A DNA stretch of 64,000 bases from positions 7,970 to 71,969 of the forward strand of contig JAVETB010000005.1 in assembly GCA_034006265.1 (NCBI GenBank), given 5' to 3'. The notes beneath the pieces were generated by a model. That model was not told the origin of the DNA. It saw nothing but the letters and a program-made list of their open reading frames with translations, and ran no database searches. The stretch comes from Syntrophus sp034006265 (GTDB lineage Bacteria; Desulfobacterota; Syntrophia; Syntrophales; Syntrophaceae). Positions 1-9,673 of the stretch are shown here, in pieces. A program made the position numbers and the translations under genes. Numbering within the stretch: the stretch's first letter is position 1; each line of letters begins with the position of its first letter.

Positions 1-1146
1 CAGGGCGTTTTCCACGTCGGAAAAGGCATTCTGGATGGACGCCTGGTAGGAAAGAAGCGCCGCCTCGCGGGCCGCCTCGGCCTGCTTCACCTGGCCGTAG
101 ATGGCCCCGGCGGTGAAGATCGGACCGGTGATGGAACCCCCGTAGCTCCAGGTGCGGGCCGGACCTTTGAAAAGGTCGGATAGATCGGCGCTGGCCAGCC
201 CATATCCCCCTGTGAGAGAAAGAGCGGGAAAATAAAGTGCTTTGGCTGCACCGATCTGCGCGTTTGCTGCAATCAGGCTCTGCTCGGACTGCCGGAGATC
301 GGGGCGGCGTTCCAGGAGCTGCGACGGCAGACCGGCCGGCACGGAGGGTGGGGTAAGTTCGTCCAACGGACGGCCGCGGACGATCGGCCCCGGATTGCGC
401 CCGAGAAGAACGGACAGGGCATGCTCCGTTGACGCGATCTGTGCCTCGATCTCCGGGATGGCCGCTGCGGCGGTTTCGTACCGGGTGCGCGATTGTTCCA
501 CCGTCATCAGGGAGACCTGCCCGTATTGAAACTGGAGTTCAAAAAGACGAACGGAATCGCCATAGGATTTCAAATTCCGGCGGGCGATAGCCAACTGCTC
601 ATCGAGGCCGCAGAGCTGCAGATAATGGGTTGCCACCAGGGTGACCAGGGACAGCACGGCACCGCGGCGCGCCTCCTCTGTGGCAAACAGCTCCGCCCGG
701 GCCGCTTCCGATGCCCGCCGCAGGCGTCCCCACAGATCCAGTTCCCAGGTTGCTCCAGCCAGCACGGAATACGCACGGTAGGGATTGTCGACAGAGGAGG
801 GCACCGGCGAATTGTTTCGCTCGCTGGCCCGCTCGCGGGCCGCACTGCCGCTGTAGTTGAGCCAGGGAAACAGCGCCGCCCGGGTCTGCGTGAGGACCGC
901 GGCGGCCTGTTCGACGCGGGCTGCGGCAATCCGGACATCCCTGTTGCCGGCAAGGGCCTCGGAGATCAGGCCGTTCAGCACGGGATCGCCAAACTGTCTC
1001 CACCAGGCCGTATCGGCGGTTTCCTGCACCTCTGCAACTCCGTAGCGGTAAGCCCCGGGGGCCGGGACGACCGGTTTCGAATAGTCGGGGCCGACCATGC
1101 AGCCCGACAGTAGAATCATGCAGAAGAGAAGGGCGATGCGGCGCAT
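1..1146 (-). CDS. RND efflux outer-membrane lipoprotein, NodT/OprM family (partial)
   Basis: Outer-membrane channel of a tripartite efflux pump. Reading from ATG at 1146, the protein opens with a lipoprotein signal (MRRIALLFCMILLSGC, lipobox LSGC) and continues in the typical OMF pattern: KPVVPAPGAYR, WWRQFGDPVLN, WELDLWGR, then LLERRPDLRQSE and GAAKALYFPALSLTGG. The frame stays open to base 1, so the C-terminal part lies outside the window; 382 codons are visible out of about 460-490 usual for the family. It starts one base after the stop of the inner-membrane pump gene, so the two are co-transcribed and probably translationally coupled. Family assignment is secure; the substrate is unknown. 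Confidence 0.93.
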   Translation of the reverse strand, partial: MRRIALLFCMILLSGCMVGPDYSKPVVPAPGAYRYGVAEVQETADTAWWRQFGDPVLNGLISEALAGNRDVRIAAARVEQAAAVLTQTRAALFPWLNYSGSAARERASERNNSPVPSSVDNPYRAYSVLAGATWELDLWGRLRRASEAARAELFATEEARRGAVLSLVTLVATHYLQLCGLDEQLAIARRNLKSYGDSVRLFELQFQYGQVSLMTVEQSRTRYETAAAAIPEIEAQIASTEHALSVLLGRNPGPIVRGRPLDELTPPSVPAGLPSQLLERRPDLRQSEQSLIAANAQIGAAKALYFPALSLTGGYGLASADLSDLFKGPARTWSYGGSITGPIFTAGAIYGQVKQAEAAREAALLSYQASIQNAFSDVENAL

Positions 1147-1147
1147 G

Positions 1148-4100
1148 TCAGGCCTCCTCGATCCGCCCGGAAGGCGTCGGATCCGACGGGGAGCCGGGGC
1201 TGTTCGTTTCTGCGGGCGGCGGGACGTTCTTCACCTTCGGGCGCCTTTCATTGAGCCGCTCGAAGAGGTAAAAGAACAAGGGGACATAGAGCATGGCCAG
1301 GGTCGTTTCGCCGATCATTCCTCCGATAATGCCGGTGCCGATGGAATGGCGCGCATTGGCCCCGGCGCCCGTGGCGAAGGCCAGAGGGAGGACGCCGAAA
1401 ATGAAGGCCAGCGAAGTCATGAGAATGGGGCGCAGCCTTTCTTCACCGGCCCGGATGGTCGCCTCCATGATGGACAGGCCCTGCCTGCGGAGTTCCACGG
1501 CGAAGGTGACCCGGAGGACGGCATTTTTCGCCCCCAGGCCGATGAGCACCAGCATGCCGATCTGAAAATAGACGTCGTTGTGCAGTCCGCGCAGCCAGTT
1601 GAAGATCAGCGCGCCGAGGATGCCGAAGGGAACCGCCGTCATGACGGAACCGGGCAGGGTCCAGGATTCGAACTGGGCGGACAGAACCAGAAAGACGATC
1701 ATGAGCCCGAAGACAAAGGCGGCGGCGGAGGCGCTTCCCGATTTCTTCTCCTCAAAGGCCATCCCGGACCAGGAAAAACCGTACCCTGCAGGAAGGACCT
1801 TGAGCGCCGCCTCCTCCATGGCGCCAATGGCCTCGCCGGAGCTGTAGCCCGGGGCGGCGTTGCCAGTCACCTGGGCCGCCGGAAACCCGTTGAAGCGGGG
1901 GACAAGATCGGGACCGCTGACATAGGAGGTAGTCACCAGGGCGGAAAGGGGAATCATCTCCCCGCTCCGGGACCTCACATAGAGCCTCTTGATGTCGGAA
2001 GGGTCCTGGCGGAATTTCGCATCGGACTGGAGAATGACGTTCCAGATCCTGCTGCACTGGTTGTACTGGCTGACCATGATGGAGCCGAACTGCGCCTGGA
2101 GAGCACTGTAGACGTCCTGGACCGGTACGCCCAGGAGGTTGGCCTTTTCGCGGTCGACATCGACCTTCAGCTTCTGCGATGACGCCTTGAAGGTGGTGTT
2201 CAGATCCGTCAGCTCCGGTCTCCTGCGGGCCTGCGCCAGAAACTGCTGTGTCAGTTCATGGAGATTGGCCGACGTGCCGGAGCCCTTGTCCTGGATCCAG
2301 AACTCGAAGCCGCCCGTGGTGCCGATTCCCGGAATGGCCGGCGGAGCGATGGGGATGACTCTCCCTGTGGCAATGGCGCCCGCCTGCGCAGCGACAGATT
2401 TCAAAACTGCGCGGGCATTTTCCTTCATCGCCGTTTTCATGGAGTCATAGCGCTTTTTAAAGTCCGTGAGAGTGACGAAAAAAGTGGCGGTATTCGTCTT
2501 GTATTGACCGTCAATGAGACTGTAGCCGCTGATGGCGACACGGTTCAATACCCCGGATTCCTTTGCGAAGATCCTGTCAAGCTGATCGGCGGCCGCAACG
2601 GTTCGATTCAGGTTGGCTGCATCCGGCATGATCAGGGCCGCCATGACGTATCCCTGATCCTCGTTGGGAACGAAGCTGGTGGGGATGGTCAGGAACAGAT
2701 GGACCAGGCTCCAGAGAAAAAAGGCAAGCAGCACAAAAGCCGGGACCATCCGCTTGATGATCAGGGTGACGGCATGGCCGAAGGCCAGGGTAATCCGGTC
2801 GATCCGGCGGTTGAACCAGGCGAAGAAACCGCGCTGAGGCTTTTCCTCGTGCCGAAGCAGCACGACGCACATGGCCGGTGTCAGGGTGAGGGCCACGAAG
2901 CCGGAAAGGGCCACGGAAATGACGATGGTTATGGCGAACTGCTGATAAAGCTGCCCGGTCGTGCCGGGAAGAAAGGCCGCCGGGATGAAGACCGAGGCCA
3001 TCACGAGGACCACCGCCACCAGGGACGTCCCGATCTCCTCCATGGCCCGGATCGTGGCTTCCCGGGGCGGCAGGTTGTTTTTCGTCATGTTGCGTTCGAC
3101 ATTCTCCACGACCACGATGGCGTCGTCGACAACCATGCCGATGGCGAGAACGATTCCGAAGAGGGTCAGGAGGTTGATCGAGAAATTCAGGGCCAGCATC
3201 CCGGCAAAGGTCCCGATCAGGGCCACAAAGATGGCCACCGCGCAGATCAGCGTTGAGCGCAGGCTCTGCAGAAACAGGTACACAATCAGGACGACCAGCA
3301 GGATCGCCTCAAGGAGCGTGTGGAGCACCTCCTTGATGGAAAGTCGAACGAAGTCGGTGGTGTCCAGGGCGATGAGGCATTCGATGCCCTCCGGCATGGT
3401 CCCCTTCATTTCCTCCAGGGTTTTTCGCACTTCCTTGGAAACCTGCAACCCGTTGGAGCCGGGCTGCTGATAAACGGCGATGAAGGCCGCCGGCATGCCG
3501 TTGAGGCGGTTTTCGGAGATGTACTGCTTCCGGCCCACCTCGACGCGGGCGATATCCTTGAGGCGGACGATGGCGCTGCCGTCCTGGCCGGCCCTGAGGA
3601 TGATGTCTCCATATTGGGAAGGCAGGACGAACTGGGGCTGGGTCACCACGGGGAAGGTTTGATGGACTTCACCTTCCGTGGGCTGCTGGCCGATCTGGCC
3701 TGCGCCGAAGAGGGCGTTCTGGTGGGCGACGGCCTGCTGGACGTCGGAGGTCGTAATCCCCAGGGAAGCCATCCGGTCCGGGTTCATCCAGATGCGCATG
3801 GCCTGGTCCGCGACTCCGAAGAACGTCGCCTGGCCGGCCCCGTTGATCCGCTTGACGGCGTCGAGGACATAGACGTTGGCGAAATTGTCCACGTATTCGG
3901 GGCTGTAGCGGCCGTCCTGGTTGTAGAGGGCGAGGATCATCAGGATATTTGCCGATTTCTTCTGTACCGACACCCCGTTTTGCAGAACCGCGTCGGGCAG
4001 CTGCGGCGAGGCCATGCTTACCCGGTTCTGCACCTGGACCTGGGCGATGTCCGGGTCCGTGTCGAGGCTGAAGTAAACGGTGATCGTCAACTGGCCCGAA

Positions 4101-4354
4101 CTGGAGCTTGTTGACGTCATGTAGAGCATGTTGTCCACGCCGTTGATCTGAGCCTCTATGGGAGCGGCGACGGCGTCGGAGACGGTTTTTGAGTCGGCGC
4201 CGGGATAGTATGCCGTGACCGTGACCTGCACCGGGGAAATGGAGGGATACTGGGCTACGGGGAGGTTTTTCAGGGAAACCAGACCGGTGATGACGATAAT
4301 CAGGGAGATGACGGTGGCGAAGATTGGCCGTTCAATGAAAAACCTGGAGAACAT
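1148..4354 (-). CDS. RND efflux inner-membrane transporter, HAE1/AcrB family
   Basis: Proton-driven drug/hydrophobe pump of the inner membrane, 1068 aa, within the normal range for AcrB-type proteins. It opens with the classic MFSRFFIERPIFATVISL and carries the paired Asp in GMVVDDAIVVVENVER in TM4, plus the essential Lys in GLGAKNAVLRVTFA near TM10, which together form the proton relay of AcrB. Two large periplasmic loops follow TM1 and TM7. The tail after LFERLNERRPKVKN is Pro/Ser-rich. It lies between the outer-membrane factor (1 bp downstream) and the adaptor (15 bp upstream), so the three form one operon. The substrate range cannot be read from sequence. Confidence 0.96.
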   Translation of the reverse strand: MFSRFFIERPIFATVISLIIVITGLVSLKNLPVAQYPSISPVQVTVTAYYPGADSKTVSDAVAAPIEAQINGVDNMLYMTSTSSSSGQLTITVYFSLDTDPDIAQVQVQNRVSMASPQLPDAVLQNGVSVQKKSANILMILALYNQDGRYSPEYVDNFANVYVLDAVKRINGAGQATFFGVADQAMRIWMNPDRMASLGITTSDVQQAVAHQNALFGAGQIGQQPTEGEVHQTFPVVTQPQFVLPSQYGDIILRAGQDGSAIVRLKDIARVEVGRKQYISENRLNGMPAAFIAVYQQPGSNGLQVSKEVRKTLEEMKGTMPEGIECLIALDTTDFVRLSIKEVLHTLLEAILLVVLIVYLFLQSLRSTLICAVAIFVALIGTFAGMLALNFSINLLTLFGIVLAIGMVVDDAIVVVENVERNMTKNNLPPREATIRAMEEIGTSLVAVVLVMASVFIPAAFLPGTTGQLYQQFAITIVISVALSGFVALTLTPAMCVVLLRHEEKPQRGFFAWFNRRIDRITLAFGHAVTLIIKRMVPAFVLLAFFLWSLVHLFLTIPTSFVPNEDQGYVMAALIMPDAANLNRTVAAADQLDRIFAKESGVLNRVAISGYSLIDGQYKTNTATFFVTLTDFKKRYDSMKTAMKENARAVLKSVAAQAGAIATGRVIPIAPPAIPGIGTTGGFEFWIQDKGSGTSANLHELTQQFLAQARRRPELTDLNTTFKASSQKLKVDVDREKANLLGVPVQDVYSALQAQFGSIMVSQYNQCSRIWNVILQSDAKFRQDPSDIKRLYVRSRSGEMIPLSALVTTSYVSGPDLVPRFNGFPAAQVTGNAAPGYSSGEAIGAMEEAALKVLPAGYGFSWSGMAFEEKKSGSASAAAFVFGLMIVFLVLSAQFESWTLPGSVMTAVPFGILGALIFNWLRGLHNDVYFQIGMLVLIGLGAKNAVLRVTFAVELRRQGLSIMEATIRAGEERLRPILMTSLAFIFGVLPLAFATGAGANARHSIGTGIIGGMIGETTLAMLYVPLFFYLFERLNERRPKVKNVPPPAETNSPGSPSDPTPSGRIEEA

Positions 4355-4369
4355 AGGCCGGGCCCCTTC

Positions 4370-5611
4370 TTAGGATTTATCCGGGGAAGCGGGATTCCGG
4401 GAGCTGTCCGCCGCCGGTTCTGACTCTCCGGGATTCAAAGAGGGCACCCCGGTGAAGGGCTTGATCCGAACCTTGAGATCCGGCTGCAGCGACAATCCCC
4501 CTTCGACCACGACGCGTTCCCCGGCCCTCAATCCCTCAGTGATGAACCAGTTGTTTCCATGCCATTCCCCCACACTGACGGGACGGAACCGGACCGAGTC
4601 GTCGGGCTGGAGGACCCAGACAAAATGTCCCTTGGCGCCCGTCTGTACGGACTGCTGGGGGACGAGGATCGCCCCGGGCCGGGTGATGCCCTTCAGGCGC
4701 ACGCGCACATACTGGTTGGGGCGGAGGACGCCCTCCGGGTTCTGAACGCTTGAACGGATCAGAAAGGTGCCCGTCTTGGTGTTGTACATGGGATCGGCAA
4801 AGGTGATCCGTCCCTTGTGGGGGAAGACCGTTCCGTCAACAAGGAGAATCTCAATCTCGTAGCTGTTGTTGGCAGGAGCTTTCAAGAAGCCTTTCGCCAT
4901 TTCGTTCTGCAATTTCTGCATCTCGTTTTCCGAGAGGCTGAAGTTTACCCAGATCGGAGAAAGGGCCATGACGGTGGCCAGGTGATTGTTCCCCATGCTG
5001 ATATAGGCGCCGTCCTGCTGCAGTGCCGCGGTGGTGATGCCGTTGATGGGGGAGGAAATCCTGCAGTAGGAAAGATTGAGCATCGCCGTTTCGACCTGGG
5101 CTTTTGCCTGCTCTACGGCCGCAGAGGCGGAATGCGCACTTCCTGTTGCGTCATCGAGATCCCGCTGCGAAAGGGCGTTGAGTGAGGTGAGCGGTTTGAC
5201 GCGGGCAAGATTGGATTGGGCGACGTTCAGCGCCGCCTCCTGCCTGGCGAGGGCGGCCTTTGCCTGGTCGAGCTGGGCCTGAAAAGGCTTGGGGTCCATT
5301 TCGAAGAGGATCTGCCCTGCTTTGACCAATGCGCCTTCCCTGTAGACCCTTCTGTTGAGAAAGCCATTGATCCGGGCCCGGATTTCAACCTGATGCGAAC
5401 TCTGGGCCTGGGCGACGAATTCGAAGACCACAGGGGTATCGCGCGGTTCAATTGAAATGACGGAAACTTCCGGTGCGGGGCGGGGCGGAGCCTGATCTTT
5501 CTTCCCGCATCCGGTCATCAGCGGAAAAAGGGCGAGTAAAACGAGCGTCCAGACCGGCATCCGGGGCTCAATAGAGAGAAGGCGGGAGGAAAAGGGCTTC
5601 AAATCGATCAT
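4370..5611 (-). CDS. RND efflux periplasmic adaptor (membrane fusion protein, AcrA/MexA type)
   Basis: First gene of the efflux operon, 413 aa from the chosen start. ATG at 5611 (MIDLKPFSS) is preferred over ATG 5695 because AAGGA sits 7 bases upstream and the signal region then lies near the N-terminus. A lipoprotein signal follows (LLALFPLMTGC). The body shows the adaptor order: barrel-sandwich half (VEIRARINGFL), a coiled-coil hairpin rich in Ala/Gln (QAQLDQAKAALARQEAAL), the second lipoyl half (SPINGITTAAL), then beta-barrel and membrane-proximal domains. It bridges the transporter and the outer-membrane channel. The C-terminus has a Pro/Ser-rich tail. Confidence 0.94.
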   Translation of the reverse strand: MIDLKPFSSRLLSIEPRMPVWTLVLLALFPLMTGCGKKDQAPPRPAPEVSVISIEPRDTPVVFEFVAQAQSSHQVEIRARINGFLNRRVYREGALVKAGQILFEMDPKPFQAQLDQAKAALARQEAALNVAQSNLARVKPLTSLNALSQRDLDDATGSAHSASAAVEQAKAQVETAMLNLSYCRISSPINGITTAALQQDGAYISMGNNHLATVMALSPIWVNFSLSENEMQKLQNEMAKGFLKAPANNSYEIEILLVDGTVFPHKGRITFADPMYNTKTGTFLIRSSVQNPEGVLRPNQYVRVRLKGITRPGAILVPQQSVQTGAKGHFVWVLQPDDSVRFRPVSVGEWHGNNWFITEGLRAGERVVVEGGLSLQPDLKVRIKPFTGVPSLNPGESEPAADSSRNPASPDKS

Positions 5612-5738
5612 GGACAGTTCCTTGTGCCGTTGAGATGGATCGTTGTGGATTCTGCGTCGACGCGCTTCAAGAGGAACGGATGCTCGGAATATCAAAAGGG
5701 CTCAGGCGGTCCTGCTTCCGGAATCGGGGAGCGGGTTA

Positions 5739-5787
5739 TCCGGAAAAAATATGATCTATAATGATCAAACTTCAGCGAAAGGTCAAG
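5739..5787. promoter_or_regulatory. Divergent promoter region with an operator-like palindrome
   Basis: The 354-bp space between the efflux operon (minus, start 5611) and the AI-2E-type transporter (plus, start 5966) has no gene. TGATC at 5752-5756 and GATCA at 5763-5767 form a perfect inverted repeat around TATAAT (5757-5762), a consensus -10 for the plus strand. On the minus strand, TTGACC (reverse of bases 5781-5786) lies 17 bp from CATTAT, which overlaps the same palindrome. A regulator bound here could affect both directions; no regulator gene is adjacent. Pattern reading only. Confidence 0.4.
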
Positions 5788-5965
5788 AACTGATTCCTCA
5801 TGAGTCCCGGTTATTTGGCCGGTAAAATGCCGATGAAAGGGGTTCGGGAAAAGGGAAGAGCAAAAGCGGTAGAATTTCGGATTCAACCATGGCAGAATGA
5901 TCGACGCGAAGCATTGAGAGATCCCGTCCGGGACATTCTTATGCCGGGCAGAAAAGAGGAGTCAC

Positions 5966-7063
5966 ATGACCAAGCATAGACCGGAAGCGCCGGACCTGAC
6001 CCGGATCACCCTGCAGATTCTGTGGATTGGAATCCTGATTGCTGCGTGCTTCTGGATCCTGAGGCCTTTTCTGCTGTCGATCATCTGGGCGTTGATGATC
6101 GTTGTGGCCACCTGGCCGTTCATGCTGAAAGTGGAAGGCTGGCTCTGGAACAGGAGGGGCCTCGCCGTAACGGCCATGACGATCGCCATGCTGATCCTGT
6201 TCATCCTCCCCTTCACCCTCGCCATCGTCGCCATCATCGACAACGCGGACAGAATCGCCGAGCTTGTCGAATCCGTCTCGACGCAGGCGCTGCCGTCCCT
6301 GCCCGGCTGGCTGAGCGGGATTCCCGTCGTTGGCCCGAAGCTCGCAGCCGCCTGGGAAAGCGTCAGAACCGGGCAGGAGGGGCTGACGGCGCGCCTGGCG
6401 CCCTACGCCGGCAAGGTGTTGACGTGGTTCCTGTCCCAGGCGGGAAGCATCGGGATCATCGCGCTGCAGTTTCTCCTCACTGTGATCATTTCCGCGATCC
6501 TCTACGCCGGCGGAGAGGAGGCTGCCGCGCGCGTCGTACGCTTTGCGCGACGGCTGGGCGGCGCACGCGGCCGGGAGGTGACCGAACTGGCGGCTAAAAC
6601 CATCCGGGGCGTTGCCCTGGGCGTCGTCGGCACGGCCCTGGTGCAAACGCTGTTCGGAGGAATCGGCCTGGTCGTTACCGGGGTGTCGGCTGCCCCGATT
6701 TTGATCGCGGTGATGTTCATGCTCTGCATCGCCCAGCTTGGCCCCAGTCTCGTCCTTGTTCCCTCGGTCATCTGGCTTTACTGGGGCGGATCGAACGTCT
6801 GGGGGACCGTTTTGCTCGTCGTGACGGTGCTGGCAAGCACCCTGGACAATTTCATCCGGCCGATTCTCATCCGGAAGGGCGCCAAGCTTCCCCTGATCCT
6901 GATCTTTGCCGGCGTCATCGGAGGCCTGGCCTCCTTCGGCATTGTCGGGCTGTTTATCGGTCCGGTGGTGCTGTCGGTGACCTTCAGGCTGCTCGATCTG
7001 TGGACGGGCGATACGGAAGGGGTACCGGATCGGGAAGAGGTTCCGTCAAGGGAGGATCGTTAG
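5966..7063 (+). CDS. AI-2E family transporter (PerM/YdiK-like membrane protein)
   Basis: Polytopic membrane protein, 365 aa, typical of the family. An N-terminal pair of membrane segments (ILWIGILIAACFWILRPFLL and IIWALMIVVATWPF) is followed by a long extracytoplasmic region, then a C-terminal cluster of hydrophobic segments with TLDNFIRPILIRKGAKLPL, the conserved NFIRP-type signature of this family, and GIVGLFIGPVVLSV. Members export AI-2 or ions in some bacteria, but most are uncharacterised, so the substrate is open. ATG 5966 has GAGGAG a few bases upstream. The C-terminal 25 residues are charged. Confidence 0.9.
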   Translation: MTKHRPEAPDLTRITLQILWIGILIAACFWILRPFLLSIIWALMIVVATWPFMLKVEGWLWNRRGLAVTAMTIAMLILFILPFTLAIVAIIDNADRIAELVESVSTQALPSLPGWLSGIPVVGPKLAAAWESVRTGQEGLTARLAPYAGKVLTWFLSQAGSIGIIALQFLLTVIISAILYAGGEEAAARVVRFARRLGGARGREVTELAAKTIRGVALGVVGTALVQTLFGGIGLVVTGVSAAPILIAVMFMLCIAQLGPSLVLVPSVIWLYWGGSNVWGTVLLVVTVLASTLDNFIRPILIRKGAKLPLILIFAGVIGGLASFGIVGLFIGPVVLSVTFRLLDLWTGDTEGVPDREEVPSREDR

Positions 7064-7217
7064 AGGCGGTGATATTCTCTGCCGGAACTATTTCCCTTTT
7101 TGTGCCGGGTTCGGATTTCCGCCGGCAGCGGGATCCGGCGCCCTCAGTTTCCGGAGCGCCTCCTGGCGGATGCCCATGCGGTGAGCGTCGCAAAGGACCC
7201 ATAACGGGAATCAGAAC

Positions 7218-9443
7218 ATGACGGACAGGACAGACGGGAAATATCGGGGAGCGGACTCGCTGGTTGACCTTCAGGGGCACATAGAGCGTGTGACCTTCAT
7301 TAATGAAGAAAATGGATATACCGTCGCCCGCGTCAAGGTGCCGGGCCGCCGGGAGCCGGTGACGGTGGTTGGCGGAATGATCAGCCCCGCACCAGGCGAA
7401 ATGGTCAGGATGAAGGGGGAGTGGACAAATCATCCCCGCTTCGGTGAACAGTTCCGCGTTGTGTTCTGCGAATCTTCCATTCCGGCAACGGCCTACGGCA
7501 TAGAGAAATACCTGGGATCGGGACTGATCAAGGGGATCGGACCCGTGATGGCCAGGCGGATGGTGGAGGCCTTCGGCGAAGGCACTCTGGAGATCGTTGA
7601 ATCCGAAAGCCCCCGCCTCCTGGAGGTGGAGGGCATCGGCGAAAAGCGGCTGGCGATGATCCGCAAGGCCTGGGAGGAGCAGCGGGAGATCCGGGCCGTT
7701 CTGCTCTTTCTCCAATCCCACGGAGTCAGCGGCGCCTATGCGTCACGGATTTTCCGTCAGTACGGCCATGCCGCCGTTTCAATCCTTCAGAAAAACCCCT
7801 ATCGCCTGGCCACGGACATCTTCGGGATCGGCTTTCTCACCGCTGACCGGATCGCCGAGAAAATGGGTTTTGCGCGCGATTCGCGGCTTCGGGCGGAAGC
7901 GGGTATTCTCTTTGTCCTTCATGAACTGGCCGATGAGGGTCACGTCCTCTATCCCGCTGAACCGCTGATACGAAAGTGCAGGGAAATCCTGGAGATCGAT
8001 CCTGAAATCATCGCCGCGGCCCTGGATGCGGCAGCAGAGCAGCGGCAGATCGTCATCGAGGATGGATCGGCTTTTCCCGGCGCCCCACCGGAGATTTGCA
8101 GGGATCGGGTCGTTTATCTGGCCGGGTATCACCTGGCGGAAACACAGGCCGCCTTGCGGCTGAAAACGCTGCTGAGAACGCCCTCGACGCTCCGGGCCAT
8201 CGATGCCGCGCAGGCGCTGCCCTTCGTGCCGGAAAAAGGCTCTCCCCTGCTGACGGAACATCAGCTCGAAGGGGTTCGTGCCGCCGTGTCGCACAAGGCG
8301 ACGGTCATCACCGGCGGACCGGGAACGGGGAAGACGACGATTATCAACGCCATCCTCCGCATTTTCGCCGCCTGTGGAGCAAAGATTCTGCTGGCGGCGC
8401 CCACGGGCCGCGCCGCCAAGAGGATGAGCGAGGCGACGGGCCGGGAGGCGAAAACGATCCATCGCCTGCTGGAATACAGCCCGCAGAAGAGAGGTTTTTC
8501 AAGGGACGAGACGTCACCCCTGGACTGCCAGGTGCTCGTCGTGGATGAAGCCTCCATGGTCGACCTGATCCTGATGCACCATCTTCTGAAGGCCCTTCCG
8601 CCTTCGGCGGTCGTTATCCTTGTGGGGGACGGAGACCAGCTGCCTTCCGTGGGGGCGGGGAGTGTCCTGACGGATGTCATGAGATCGGGCCGCGTGCCGG
8701 TGGCCGAACTTCGGGAGATCTTCCGCCAGGCCCGGAAAAGCTCGATCGTCCTCAATGCGCACCGGATCAACCGGGGGGAGTTCCCCCGCCTTCAACCTTC
8801 CCGGGAGCTGCTGGGCGATTTCTATTTCGTCGAGCAGGAGGATCCGGAAAGAGTGCTCGATCTCATTGTCCGCCTCGTGTCGGAACGCATTCCCCAGCGC
8901 TTCGGCCTCGATCCCCTGGAGGACATCCAGGTACTCACCCCGATGCGCAAAGGGCTGGCAGGCGCCGCAAATCTCAACAGCGTCCTGCAGAAGGCGCTCA
9001 ACCCCGGAGGGGAAGGGCTCCAGCGGGGCGGGAGGCTGTACCGTGAAGGGGACAAGGTGATGCAGATCCGCAACAACTACGACCGGGAGGTTTTTAACGG
9101 CGATATCGGCCGGATCATCCGCCTGGACAACGAGCTGCAGGAGGCTACCCTGACTTTTGACGGGCGTGAGGTCATCTACGATTACGGGGATCTGGAGGAG
9201 ATTGTTCTGTCCTATGCCGTATCGGTGCACAAGTCCCAGGGAGCGGAGTATCCCGCCGTGGTGATGCCTCTGCTCATGCAGCATTACATGCTCCTCCAGC
9301 GGAATCTTCTTTATACGGCGGTGACGCGGGGGAAAAAACTCGTTGTCATCGTGGGAACGAAAAAAGCGCTGGCCATCGCCGTCCGCAACAACAAAACCCA
9401 GCGGCGCTTTTCCCTCCTGAGCCAACGCCTCCAAACGGCCTGA
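7218..9443 (+). CDS. recD2: ATP-dependent RecD2-type DNA helicase
   Basis: 5'-3' SF1B helicase acting without RecBC, 741 aa. The N-terminal ~85 residues form an OB-like domain (DLQGHIERVTFINEENGYTV), typical of RecD2 and absent from classical RecD. Helix-hairpin-helix motifs follow (GIGPVMARRMVEAFG, VEGIGEKRLAMI, DIFGIGFLTADRIA). Walker A GGPGTGKTT lies at about residue 366, Walker B VVDEASMVD at about 438, GDGDQLPSVGAGSVL is motif III, and SYAVSVHKSQGAEYP near 665 is motif V. All helicase motifs are present, so it should be active. ATG 7218 lacks a strong ribosome-binding site. It is probably a DNA-repair enzyme. Confidence 0.95.
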   Translation: MTDRTDGKYRGADSLVDLQGHIERVTFINEENGYTVARVKVPGRREPVTVVGGMISPAPGEMVRMKGEWTNHPRFGEQFRVVFCESSIPATAYGIEKYLGSGLIKGIGPVMARRMVEAFGEGTLEIVESESPRLLEVEGIGEKRLAMIRKAWEEQREIRAVLLFLQSHGVSGAYASRIFRQYGHAAVSILQKNPYRLATDIFGIGFLTADRIAEKMGFARDSRLRAEAGILFVLHELADEGHVLYPAEPLIRKCREILEIDPEIIAAALDAAAEQRQIVIEDGSAFPGAPPEICRDRVVYLAGYHLAETQAALRLKTLLRTPSTLRAIDAAQALPFVPEKGSPLLTEHQLEGVRAAVSHKATVITGGPGTGKTTIINAILRIFAACGAKILLAAPTGRAAKRMSEATGREAKTIHRLLEYSPQKRGFSRDETSPLDCQVLVVDEASMVDLILMHHLLKALPPSAVVILVGDGDQLPSVGAGSVLTDVMRSGRVPVAELREIFRQARKSSIVLNAHRINRGEFPRLQPSRELLGDFYFVEQEDPERVLDLIVRLVSERIPQRFGLDPLEDIQVLTPMRKGLAGAANLNSVLQKALNPGGEGLQRGGRLYREGDKVMQIRNNYDREVFNGDIGRIIRLDNELQEATLTFDGREVIYDYGDLEEIVLSYAVSVHKSQGAEYPAVVMPLLMQHYMLLQRNLLYTAVTRGKKLVVIVGTKKALAIAVRNNKTQRRFSLLSQRLQTA

Positions 9444-9508
9444 AGGGCGATTGCATCAACCTGCAGGAAGGGGCCGTATTCCGGAAGCGGAGTTCTGTCC
9501 CCCCGCAC

Positions 9509-9537
9509 TTGACATGCGTGTCCGGATCGGTTAGCTC
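9509..9537 (+). promoter_or_regulatory. Possible promoter for the SPFH gene
   Basis: A perfect -35 hexamer TTGACA at 9509-9514 is followed 17 bp later by TAGCTC, a poor -10. It lies 137 bases before the SPFH start, whose own site AAGGAGGTG at about 9660 is strong. The weak -10 makes this uncertain. Confidence 0.3.
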
Positions 9538-9673
9538 TATGAGGAAGCGGGCCATGCCGAAATTCACAAACAGATTGCCGGGGCTCCATTCCCGAGACAG
9601 CCGCCGTTTCTGCGCCGGAGAGCCTGGCAACGGCCCGTTAACGCTGGTCTTATACAATAAGGAGGTGTAAAAC

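Noticed and set aside
1097..2182. 361-codon plus-strand frame inside the efflux pump gene
   Set aside because: Antisense shadow of the RND transporter, low in hydrophobic residues and without motifs.
6984..7721. 245-codon minus-strand frame across the AI-2E/RecD2 junction
   Set aside because: It lies antisense to two well-supported genes and has no family resemblance.
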